Assembly: GCA_003164035.1 (NCBI GenBank)
Contig: PLRS01000168.1
Location: forward strand, 62,001-126,000
Direction of reading: 5' to 3'
DNA length: 64,000 bases
Source of the DNA: Bryobacterales bacterium
Lineage (GTDB): Bacteria > Acidobacteriota > Terriglobia > Bryobacterales > Bryobacteraceae
Position 1 is the stretch's first letter; every line of letters begins with the position of its first letter. This document shows positions 54,148-61,823 of this stretch, piece after piece. The position numbers and the translations under genes were made by a program. The notes below the pieces were generated by a model. It worked only from the letters and a program-made list of their open reading frames with translations. It was not told the origin of the DNA and made no database searches.

Positions 54148-55449
54148 ATGCTCAGGAACGCGTTTTTCCCGGCTCTGCTGCTGGCGGTTTTGGCGCCGCT
54201 GCTGTTCTCCGAAGAGCGGCAGCGGCCCGATGCCAACGACGAAATCCGCGCCGTGGTGGTCCTCAGCCGGCATGGAGTTCGCGCTCCGCTCGCGAGCGAG
54301 ATTCGGGGCAGCCTGTACAATGCGCAGCCTTGGCCCACATGGCCGGTGGCGAGCGGCGTACTGACGGAACACGGCGGTGCGGCTCTCCGCCTGATGGGAG
54401 CCTGGTATCGGGCTCGCTATGCCGATATCTTCCCGAACGGCGCCTGCGACCCGGCAACGATCTACGCCGAGGCGAACACCACCCAGCGGACGCTTGCATC
54501 GGCGAAATCCCTGCTGGAAGGCCTCGGCTGTCAGACAGACGTGAACACGAAGCCTACTGGACAAGCCAACCCCCTATTCGGGCCTGCCGCGGCGAGGTCC
54601 GTGGCGGACGCCGAGAAACTGGCCGGCGCCATCCTGGGACGCCTGGGCGCGCGCCCCGATTGGTGGACCCGCGCATTTGCCGCACCGCTCGACCAGATGC
54701 GCCACGTGCTGCTCGATTGCGCCGGCCCCGATTGCGACAGCTCGAAGAAGAGCCTGCTCATCGCGCCCGCCATTGTTGCCGCCGCGCCCGGCCGGGGCTT
54801 GGTCACCGTGGACGGTCCGGTAGCCATGGGCGCGGATTTCGCCGAACATTTCCTGCTCCAGTACACCGAAGGCTTCCCCATGGAAAAAGTGGGATGGGGA
54901 CGGGTTCCGCGCGCGGCGCTCGACCGCCTCATGGAGATGAATACCCGCTATCACGACTTCGTCCTGCGAACCCCCTACTACGCCCAGATTGCGGCGTCCG
55001 ATCTCGCGTTCCGCATCAAAGCCACCCTTCAGCAGATGGCCGGCGGGCGAAGCGTGCCCGGCGCGATGGGCACGCCTCGGGACCGTTTCCTTCTGCTGGC
55101 GGGGCATGATTCGAACCTGACCTGGCTGGGCGGCCTGCTGCGAATGGACTGGCTATTGCCGGACCAGACCTTCAACGCCACCACCCCCGGCGGCGCGATC
55201 GTCTTCGAATTGCACCGGAACCGGACGAGCGGGGAATACTCAGTGCGAGCGCTTTTCGTCAGCCAGACCCTCGACCAGATCCGCTACCTGAAGCCGCTGA
55301 CAGGCGCGGAGCAGCCGGCGGCAGCACCAGTGTTCCTGCCGGGCTGCAGCGGAGCCACGGCGGGCTATTCCTGCTCGCTCGAAGCCTTCGGCCAAGCCGT
55401 GGACGCCGCCGTGGACGGCCGTTTCCTGGAGCCGGGGCTGCGGCAGTAA
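54148..55449 (+). CDS. Histidine acid phosphatase (phytase / glucose-1-phosphatase-like)
   Basis: An exported phosphatase of 433 residues. The signal peptide is MLRNAFFPALLLAVLAPLLF. The catalytic box VVLSRHGVRAPL (about 37-48) and the distal AGHDSNLTWLG (about 321) with its His-Asp are those of clade 2 histidine phosphatases (AppA, Agp). GGAGAG precedes the ATG. It lies 16 bp after the receptor gene and probably ends the operon. Phytate or sugar phosphates are the likely substrates. Confidence 0.92.
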   Translation: MLRNAFFPALLLAVLAPLLFSEERQRPDANDEIRAVVVLSRHGVRAPLASEIRGSLYNAQPWPTWPVASGVLTEHGGAALRLMGAWYRARYADIFPNGACDPATIYAEANTTQRTLASAKSLLEGLGCQTDVNTKPTGQANPLFGPAAARSVADAEKLAGAILGRLGARPDWWTRAFAAPLDQMRHVLLDCAGPDCDSSKKSLLIAPAIVAAAPGRGLVTVDGPVAMGADFAEHFLLQYTEGFPMEKVGWGRVPRAALDRLMEMNTRYHDFVLRTPYYAQIAASDLAFRIKATLQQMAGGRSVPGAMGTPRDRFLLLAGHDSNLTWLGGLLRMDWLLPDQTFNATTPGGAIVFELHRNRTSGEYSVRALFVSQTLDQIRYLKPLTGAEQPAAAPVFLPGCSGATAGYSCSLEAFGQAVDAAVDGRFLEPGLRQ

Positions 55450-55481
55450 AGGGCAGGGCGGCCGCCTGCCACGGGTGCGCT

Positions 55482-56326
55482 ATGGTGTTTTTGTGGCAGG
55501 GAGAAGCTACGTTCTTGTGTTGGAACCTGAATCGAAAACCCCTTCAGCAGCTTGTTGCTGAGTTGGTTCGGTCCAGGAACGTTGATGTGGTGATCCTGCT
55601 GGAGTGCGACATCGCTCCCGACGAGATCCTCCACAGCCTCAACCGGGGCCTGGGAGGACTTTTCATCATGCGGCTGGCCCAGCGGCGGTCGTCGACGAAA
55701 CGATTCGGATTTTCACTGCGTTTTCGCCTGACCACCTTCGCCCCTCGCAGGATGGCCAGAGATTCACAATCCTGCGGATGCTCCTTGACGGCCTCACCGA
55801 CGTCATCGTGGTGGCGGTTCATTTGCCGAGCAAGCTCCATTGGAGTGCCGAGAGCCAGGCGCTTGAGTGCGCCGCTCTGGCGGGAGACATTGCGGCGGCC
55901 GAGGATCGCGTTGGCCATGATCGAACGATCCTCGTTGGGGACCTCAATATGAACCCGTTTGAGGCTGGCGTCGTCGGCGCGGCGGGTCTCAACGCGACCA
56001 TGGCGCGGAGCCAGGCGTTGAAGGAGTTCTGCACTGTGCGGGGCCGGCAGTACCAATTCTTCTATAATCCGATGTGGGGACATTTTGGAGAGCACGGCCA
56101 AAAACCGCCGGGGACGTACTATCGCAATTCAGGTGAGCAGGTGAACTATTATTGGAATATGTTCGATCAGGTTCTCGTCCGTCCCAGCCTGCTCGATATG
56201 TTTCCACCAGACGGAGTTGAGATCGTCACGCACGCCGGGCGATTTCCCTTGATGACATCCCGCGGGCTGCCGGATCGTGCGGTTGGCTCCGACCATCTGC
56301 CGTTGCTGTTTAGGCTAGGATTTTGA
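55482..56326 (+). pseudogene. EEP-family nuclease/phosphatase, single frameshift
   Basis: An endonuclease/exonuclease/phosphatase-like protein split between two frames. Frame one begins MVFLWQGEATFLCWNLNRKP (the CWNLN that opens EEP domains) and runs to about 55670 (ILLECD, LGGLFIM). Frame two then continues with VVDETIRIFTAFSPDHLRPS, TDVIVVAVHLPSKLHW, TILVGDLNMNPFEAGVVGA and VGSDHLPLLFRLGF, the remaining motifs. The shift is at about 55665-55690. The rest is well conserved, so this could be a recent mutation, programmed frameshift or sequence error. The stop nearly touches the next gene. Confidence 0.78.
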
Positions 56327-56328
56327 AT

Positions 56329-56739
56329 ATGCTAAAGATAAACGAGGACCTTTGGCCAAAGTTGGAGCTGGGCAGAACCGCAACGCCCTTGTCGATCTTG
56401 CGTGAGCAGGCGGGCCTGCTTACGAAGCGCACGCGGGGAGTTCTTACGGGGGACGTTGAAACCTGGACCTCTGGAGCACAGGTTGGATTTGCCTTTAATA
56501 TTGTTGTCCCGGCGCTCGGCGGATACAAGTACACGCTGTTCCTGATGCACTACTTTCCGACGCAACCGACAGGCTATCCCGTGTTTGTGGACACGGCACC
56601 GAAAGGGGCGCCCAATGAGAAGTTGGCCGACACACGGATCGACGACGAAACCGCTCTTCGAGATTGGCTCCGCCTGACGCTCGCTTCGGATGAAGTGAAG
56701 CGTTTAGTCGAAAGCCTGTATACTCAGGCGAGCGCTTGA
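56329..56739 (+). CDS. Hypothetical protein paired with the EEP nuclease
   Basis: A 136-residue protein with no family I recognise. It has an N-terminal helical part (INEDLWPKLELGRTATPLSI), a beta-rich middle (SGAQVGFAFNIVVPALGGYK then YTLFLMHYFP), and a helical C-terminus (DDETALRDWLRLTLASDEVK). It starts 3 bp after the nuclease stop. Its codon use appears less GC-rich at third positions than its neighbours, hinting at transfer. It may be an immunity, adaptor or effector partner. Confidence 0.65.
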   Translation: MLKINEDLWPKLELGRTATPLSILREQAGLLTKRTRGVLTGDVETWTSGAQVGFAFNIVVPALGGYKYTLFLMHYFPTQPTGYPVFVDTAPKGAPNEKLADTRIDDETALRDWLRLTLASDEVKRLVESLYTQASA

Positions 56740-56787
56740 GTCGCTAACCTCCGGGCCCTGACCTGCCGAACTCCTTCTAACCCTGAT

Positions 56788-58386
56788 CTACCTTGGTCCC
56801 AATCTCCCCGCCATCCGCCGCAACCGGCTCACCACATCGGCCGATTCCTCCACGCGCAGGACGTAGCTTAGGACCAGATATCCCGCGCCGTAGACCCCCA
56901 GGATGAGGGCGCCATCGACCTGCGGCCGTGCGACTCCGATACCGAGCTTTACGGCCCAAGCCATTGCGCCGGCAATCGCCGCGGCCAGCCACAGCTTGGC
57001 GGTAAGCGCGGCGGGCAGACCGGTCCATCCGATGCGGCGGTTCAACGCGCGTCGCAGCAGCGTGAACTCCACCCAGCCGGCCACGCCGGCGGAGGCGGTC
57101 AACCCCGCTACGCCCCAGCGCGGCGCGATGCCGAGCCACACCGGAAGCGGTACGGCCGAGAGCCACCCCAGGCCGGTAGTCAGCGCCACGCGGATCAGGG
57201 CAAAACGCAGCGGCGTGCGCGTATCGCGTAGCGCCCAGTAGGTGGAGGAGTACAGGCGGCCCAGCGTGGTGGCCAGCAGGCCCACCGAAGAGCCGGCCAG
57301 TATGCCCCACACATAGACCGAATCGGCGCGGTGGAATCTGCCGCTCTGGAAAAGGAAGCCGGCCATCACATCGCCCAGCGCCAGAAAGCCCAGGGCGCAG
57401 GGGATCACGAAGAACGCGATGCGCCGCAGACCGCCATCCAGGCGCCGCCGCAGATAGGCCGCCACTTCATCGCTATTGCCCAGCGCGCTCGACATGGCCG
57501 GCAGTTCGGCCGCCGAAATGGCCATGCCGAACAGGCTCACCGGCAGCATATTCAGGGTCTGGGCGTTGGTGAGCGCCGTCACCGGCCCGTCGCCCAGCAA
57601 CCCGGCCAAAGCCAAATCCACGTAGCCCGAAATCTGCACCACACCGCGGCTCAGGAACACCGGTCCGAAATTGCGCACCACCTCGCGCACGTGGCTCGAC
57701 CGCGTATCCAGATGGACTCGCAAGCAGCGGGCCAGCTTCAGCACCGCCGGCAACTGCACGGCGAATTGCAGCCCGCTGCCCGCTACCGATCCCCAGGCCA
57801 GAAAGTTCACCAGGCGCAACTGGCCGCCGCCGTGGAAGGCGACCAGGCTGGCGATCATGGCCGCGTTCCATGCCACCGGAGCGGTGTAGGAAAGGAAGAA
57901 GCGGCGATGGCTGTTGAGTATTCCCAGGCACCAGGCCGAGAGCACCAGCATGGCCGTACCCGGAAACAGAATCCGCATCAGTTGGATGGTGAGCTCGCGC
58001 TTGGCGCCGTGAAAGCCCAGGGCGATGACATCGACCAGATATGGCGAGGCGGCCATGCCCAGCACCGTCAGCAGCGAAGCGGTCAGGGCCAGCAGCGCGA
58101 ACACGGCGCCGGCCACGCGGCCGGATTCCTCCTCGTCGCCCTCCGCCAGCAGACGCGCGTAGACCGGAATGAACGAGGCCGAAAGCACCCCTTCCCCGAA
58201 CAGGTTCTGCAGGAAATTGGGAATCTTGAAAGCCGCGTTGAAGGCGTCGGCGACCGGGTTAAGCTGCCCGAAATAGCGGGCGAACAAGTGCTGCCGCACC
58301 AGCCCGGTCAAGCTGCGGAGCAGCATGCCGGAGGCCACCAGAAAGGCGTGGCGGCCGGTAGCTTCGGAGTGCTTGTCGGCGGCCAC
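56788..58386 (-). CDS. murJ: Lipid II flippase
   Basis: Moves lipid II across the inner membrane for peptidoglycan synthesis. The 532 residues have about 14 hydrophobic segments and belong to the MOP/MviN superfamily. Typical positions are GLVRQHLFARYFGQL (with the conserved Arg), ADAFNAAFKIPNFLQNLFGEG near the N-terminus, and LFGMAISAAELPAMS with GDVMAGFLFQSGRF. The start is at 58386, close to a family B repeat. Confidence 0.95.
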   Translation of the reverse strand: MAADKHSEATGRHAFLVASGMLLRSLTGLVRQHLFARYFGQLNPVADAFNAAFKIPNFLQNLFGEGVLSASFIPVYARLLAEGDEEESGRVAGAVFALLALTASLLTVLGMAASPYLVDVIALGFHGAKRELTIQLMRILFPGTAMLVLSAWCLGILNSHRRFFLSYTAPVAWNAAMIASLVAFHGGGQLRLVNFLAWGSVAGSGLQFAVQLPAVLKLARCLRVHLDTRSSHVREVVRNFGPVFLSRGVVQISGYVDLALAGLLGDGPVTALTNAQTLNMLPVSLFGMAISAAELPAMSSALGNSDEVAAYLRRRLDGGLRRIAFFVIPCALGFLALGDVMAGFLFQSGRFHRADSVYVWGILAGSSVGLLATTLGRLYSSTYWALRDTRTPLRFALIRVALTTGLGWLSAVPLPVWLGIAPRWGVAGLTASAGVAGWVEFTLLRRALNRRIGWTGLPAALTAKLWLAAAIAGAMAWAVKLGIGVARPQVDGALILGVYGAGYLVLSYVLRVEESADVVSRLRRMAGRLGPR

Positions 58387-58417
58387 TAGCAGGCAGCCTC
58401 CGGGCCGGGGAAGTCAA

Positions 58418-58507
58418 GTGGGACAGACGATCGCCGTTTGTCGTCTGTCACGCGGTCGTCCCATGCGGAAAGCCTGACAGACGACAAGAAACGATCGTCT
58501 GTCCCAC
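58418..58507. repeat. Family B palindrome (90 bp)
   Basis: GTGGGACAGACGATCGCCGT then TTGTCGTCTGTCA pairs with CTGACAGACGACAAG then AAACGATCGTCTGTCCCAC. It lies between the dehydrogenase stop and murJ start, on the upstream side of murJ. Confidence 0.85.
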
Positions 58508-58555
58508 CTCCGGCCCGACCAATCTGGTCTGCCCCACGGGACTCCGGCGCGATCA

Positions 58556-59620
58556 CTAACCCAGCTTCTCCACTACCGCGTCGGTCACGGCACTGGTGCT
58601 GGCGCTGCCGCCCAAATCGGCGGTCAGCGCCTTCCCCTCGGCCAGCACGGCCGCCACGGCGGCTTCCACCTGCCGCGCCGCGGCTGCCAGCTCCAGGTGC
58701 TCCAGCATCATGGCGGCGCTCAGAATCGCGGCCAGCGGATTGGCCAGCCCTTTTCCCGCGATATCCGGCGCCGATCCGTGCACCGGTTCGAACATCGAGG
58801 GATGCCGGCGCAGCGGGTCCAGATTGGCGCTGGCGGCCAGGCCCATGCTGCCGATCAGGATGGCCGAAAGGTCGCTCAGAATATCGGCGAACAGGTTGGA
58901 GCCCACCACCACGTCGAAGCTGGCCGGGCGCCGCACAAAGTTCATGGCCGCTGCGTCCACCAGCAGCGATTCGGTTTCGACGTCCGGAAAATCCGCCGCC
59001 ACGTCGCGGAATACCCGGTCCCACAGCACCATGCTGTAGCCCTGCGCGTTGGACTTGGTGACCGACGTCACCCGCTTCTTCTTGCCGCGCTTCACCGCCA
59101 GCTCGAACGCGAAGCGCACGATGCGCTCCACCCCGCGGCGGGTAAAAACGGAAGTCTGGATGGCGATTTCCTCCGGCTGATCGTGATACACGAATCCGCC
59201 CACCTGGGCATATTCGCCCTCGGTGTTTTCGCGCACCACCACGAAATCGATTTCGCCTCCCTGGTAGCCGGCCAGCGGCGACCGCACCCCCGGGTACAGG
59301 TACGCCGGGCGCACATTGGCGTATTGGTCGAAAGCCCGGCGAATCGGCAGCAGCAGCCCGTTCAGGGTGACGTGGTCGGGGAGCTGCGGATGGCCCACCG
59401 CGCCCAGCAGGATGGCGTCGCACGGACGCAGCAGTTCCAGTGCGCCCGCCGGCATCATCCGGCCCCAGCGGAAATAGTGCTCCGCTCCCCAATCGAAATC
59501 CTGAAACGCAAACGCCACGGAATGCTGTTGCGCTACGCGTTCGAGCACGCGCCGCGCCTGCGGGACCACCTCGGTCCCAATGCCATCGCCCGCGATCACG
59601 GCAATCGTATAGGTTTTCAT
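58556..59620 (-). CDS. Isocitrate/isopropylmalate dehydrogenase family, tartrate/D-malate type
   Basis: An NAD-dependent beta-decarboxylating dehydrogenase of 354 residues. The N-terminal IAVIAGDGIGTEVVPQA, the substrate Arg region YANVRPAYLYPGVRSPL, the VRENTEGEYAQVGG loop, the catalytic Lys and Asp in VTKSNAQG and SDLSAILIGSMGLAASANL, and the NAD site EPVHGSAPDIAGKG are all visible. The VRPAYLYPGVRSPL form fits the tartrate dehydrogenase/D-malate (TIGR02089) group better than LeuB or Icd, but this is from memory. It lies 9 bp downstream of the MscS gene. Confidence 0.87.
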   Translation of the reverse strand: MKTYTIAVIAGDGIGTEVVPQARRVLERVAQQHSVAFAFQDFDWGAEHYFRWGRMMPAGALELLRPCDAILLGAVGHPQLPDHVTLNGLLLPIRRAFDQYANVRPAYLYPGVRSPLAGYQGGEIDFVVVRENTEGEYAQVGGFVYHDQPEEIAIQTSVFTRRGVERIVRFAFELAVKRGKKKRVTSVTKSNAQGYSMVLWDRVFRDVAADFPDVETESLLVDAAAMNFVRRPASFDVVVGSNLFADILSDLSAILIGSMGLAASANLDPLRRHPSMFEPVHGSAPDIAGKGLANPLAAILSAAMMLEHLELAAAARQVEAAVAAVLAEGKALTADLGGSASTSAVTDAVVEKLG

Positions 59621-59629
59621 CGGATTCGG

Positions 59630-60709
59630 TCACTCCTTCGGGGTTTCGGCCGGCGCCCTCTCGAGGAACAGGGTCCGGGTGGGATAAGGAATGCGGACGC
59701 CTTCGGCTCTCAGGCGGCGCAGCACGCGCTTGCGCAATTCGTTGCGGACCGCAAACTGTTGGCTGAACTCCTCCACCTGGTACCCCACGGTAAAGCCTAG
59801 CGCGAAATCGCCCACGCCGGGGTCGAAGGCAGCGGACGGCGCCGGGTCGGCCACCAGGCCGGGGATCTCGCTGGCCGCCTGCTTGCCCACTTCGTCGAGC
59901 AGCCGCTCCACCCGTTCGAAGTCGCTATCGAGCGCCACGTTCACCTGGATGGAAGCGGCCATGCGCTTATCCGGCAGCCAGTAGTTGGTCACATTGGCTT
60001 GCGACAGCTTGGCATTGGGAATGAAGATCAGGTTCGAGGCCAGGGCGCGAATCGTCGTCGAGCGCCAACTGATGTCCACCACGTAGCCTTCCTCGCCGGT
60101 GTTCAGCTTGATGTAATCGCCCAGCCGCACCTGCCGCGATACCGCCACGTAAAATCCGGCGAACAGGTTCGACAGCGTGTCCTGCAGCGCCAGCGCCACC
60201 GCCAGGCCGCCCACACCCAGGGCGGTAAGAATCGGCGTGATGTTGACGTGTTCCACGTCGAGCAGAATCACGATGCCCAGAATCAGCACCGCGATTTGCG
60301 CCAGGTTTTCGGTGAGCGTAGTTACCGGCAGAATTCCCTGCGCCTGGTTGCCCCAGTACCGCACCAGTTCGCCGGCGACGCGGCCCGCCACCATGGTGAA
60401 GGAAATCACCACCAGCGCGACCAGCACCCGCGGCGCCCAAATCGCCGAAACCACGTGGGGCAAATCGGAGCTTTCAATGGCCAGGTGCGTGGCCAGCACC
60501 AGCATCCAGATGATGGTGGGCCCGCTCAGGGCTTCCGTCACGATTGCCCCGCCCCGGCTTTGCGAGCGCGCGGTCCAGGCTTCCAGCCCGCGCAGCAGCA
60601 GCCGCCGCACCACCCAGCAGATAGCCAGCGTCACCAGGAAGACCGCCGCGGGAGCCACGATCAGCTCCGGCTGGTGTTCCACTATCCTTATGAACTCGTA
60701 TCCGTGCAT
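59630..60709 (-). CDS. MscS-family mechanosensitive channel
   Basis: An inner-membrane channel of 359 residues. Four or five membrane segments precede the pore helix region TALGVGGLAVALALQDTLSNLFAGF (about 163-187) and the cytoplasmic beta domain (DYIKLNTGEEGYVVDISWRS). The GGLAVALALQD segment is the signature of MscS. The C-terminal alpha-beta domain follows (KRMAASIQVNVALDSDFERV). It probably releases solutes in osmotic downshock. The next gene starts 9 bp after its stop. Confidence 0.93.
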   Translation of the reverse strand: MHGYEFIRIVEHQPELIVAPAAVFLVTLAICWVVRRLLLRGLEAWTARSQSRGGAIVTEALSGPTIIWMLVLATHLAIESSDLPHVVSAIWAPRVLVALVVISFTMVAGRVAGELVRYWGNQAQGILPVTTLTENLAQIAVLILGIVILLDVEHVNITPILTALGVGGLAVALALQDTLSNLFAGFYVAVSRQVRLGDYIKLNTGEEGYVVDISWRSTTIRALASNLIFIPNAKLSQANVTNYWLPDKRMAASIQVNVALDSDFERVERLLDEVGKQAASEIPGLVADPAPSAAFDPGVGDFALGFTVGYQVEEFSQQFAVRNELRKRVLRRLRAEGVRIPYPTRTLFLERAPAETPKE

Positions 60710-60791
60710 TCCCTTTTTCTAGGATCACACAGGTGGGCCGGCGGCCGGGGCGGTTGCGACACCGGGGCGCCGATTGCCGGGAGCTTTCCGA

Positions 60792-60955
60792 GGTGCTTGA
60801 CCGATCTGGGGAAATAAGGGTCGTTGACTGAAAACTATCGCGCCAGGGATGGGCGTTGTAATTGGGGTGACCGGCCTGAGACCGCATGTCACCGATGAGT
60901 TCTTTTTACAGGGAGCGGTCGCCGGGAACGGATCTCCCCGGATCGGTTAAGCACC
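60792..60955. repeat. Family A element with a different interior (164 bp)
   Basis: The ends are those of family A: GGTGCTTGACCGATCTGGGG at 60792 and GGGAGCGGTCGCCGGGAACG then TCGGTTAAGCACC ending at 60955. The interior (about 60815-60918) is unrelated to other copies, and the left GGCAACCGCTCC arm is missing. Confidence 0.65.
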
Positions 60956-60969
60956 CTGCCGCCACCGCT

Positions 60970-61668
60970 TTAGGCACCGAGCCGTCTGGAAACGGCGCGG
61001 CGTTTCCAGCTCAAGCCGAGCAGCAGCGCCATGCCGCCAGTTATCGACAGCGCCAGCGATCCCGGTTCGGGCGTCGGATTTGGGCCCTGGAAGTCGAGAA
61101 TTGGCGCCGCGAATGCATTGTCAAGGCCGGCGCTCACCAGGGGGAAAAACGTGTTGAAATCGGTGGTGGCGCCGTTGTCATCCGTATACACGCCGTTGGT
61201 GTAGGTAACGCCAGGCGCCGCCGGTTGCGCTAAGGTTACGCTGAAGGCCGCCGCGACCATATCGACGCCGTCACCGAGCGTGTTGCTCAGGCCGACAAAG
61301 TAAGTATCCCCGGCGGTTATCGAGATATCCGATCCGAACAAGGCGCCCTGGAAGCCGGCGTTGCTCGTAAAGGATTCCGTGCCAAGGAGCGTCGCGCCGA
61401 CATTCGGGATTCCGGAATAGAACGAAAGGGTCACGGTCGACGTGAAGCCGTCGCCGTCCCCGAAGTTCGTGAGGATTTCGTCCAGGGTATAGCTTAGGGT
61501 AGGGACATAGACCCACCCAACGTCGCTGAGTCCGTTGGTGACGTCGGAATCCTCCGGCGTTGCGCCCCCGTTGATGTTATCGAGAACCGTGTCGGCGTAA
61601 GCGTGCCCGCTAAGAGCGGTCCATGCCAGAAGCACAGCCGCGGCAGGCACGTAATGTTTCAATTTCAT
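60970..61668 (-). CDS. PEP-CTERM sorting-signal protein
   Basis: A secreted 232-residue protein. A signal peptide (MKLKHYVPAAAVLLAWTALS) precedes a beta-rich part, and the C-terminus carries a PEP-CTERM tripartite signal: TPEPGSLALS, a hydrophobic segment (ITGGMALLLGLSW), and basic KRRAVSRRLGA. This is recognised by an exosortase (not in the window) and linked to biofilm or exopolysaccharide. The central part (VLDNINGGATPEDSDVTNG) matches no known enzyme. Confidence 0.9.
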   Translation of the reverse strand: MKLKHYVPAAAVLLAWTALSGHAYADTVLDNINGGATPEDSDVTNGLSDVGWVYVPTLSYTLDEILTNFGDGDGFTSTVTLSFYSGIPNVGATLLGTESFTSNAGFQGALFGSDISITAGDTYFVGLSNTLGDGVDMVAAAFSVTLAQPAAPGVTYTNGVYTDDNGATTDFNTFFPLVSAGLDNAFAAPILDFQGPNPTPEPGSLALSITGGMALLLGLSWKRRAVSRRLGA

Positions 61669-61779
61669 GAATATCCCCCTCTGATCGTTAAATGTCCGCG
61701 CCGGTTCCAGCGGCGAACTCGTCCATGATGCGTTTCCCTTGGCGGGAATGAAAGGTAGGACAGCGTGAAATTGGGGTGT

Positions 61780-61803
61780 GCACCCCCAGTTCGGAGGGGG
61801 TGC
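61780..61803. promoter_or_regulatory. Perfect 8-bp inverted repeat, candidate operator
   Basis: GCACCCCC (61780-61787), an 8-nt spacer, and GGGGGTGC (61796-61803). It lies between the divergent PEP-CTERM and regulator genes and over the expected -35 position of the TATGAT at 61812. It may bind a regulator or form a hairpin; there is no T-run. Confidence 0.5.
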
Positions 61804-61811
61804 GTCGGTGT

Positions 61812-61817
61812 TATGAT
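61812..61817 (+). promoter_or_regulatory. -10-like TATGAT, 6 nt before the regulator frame
   Basis: TATGAT (61812-61817), then TGACGG, then ATT at 61824. The ATT is the first sense codon but one after an in-frame TGA, and begins the conserved protein frame. Confidence 0.45.
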
Positions 61818-61823
61818 TGACGG

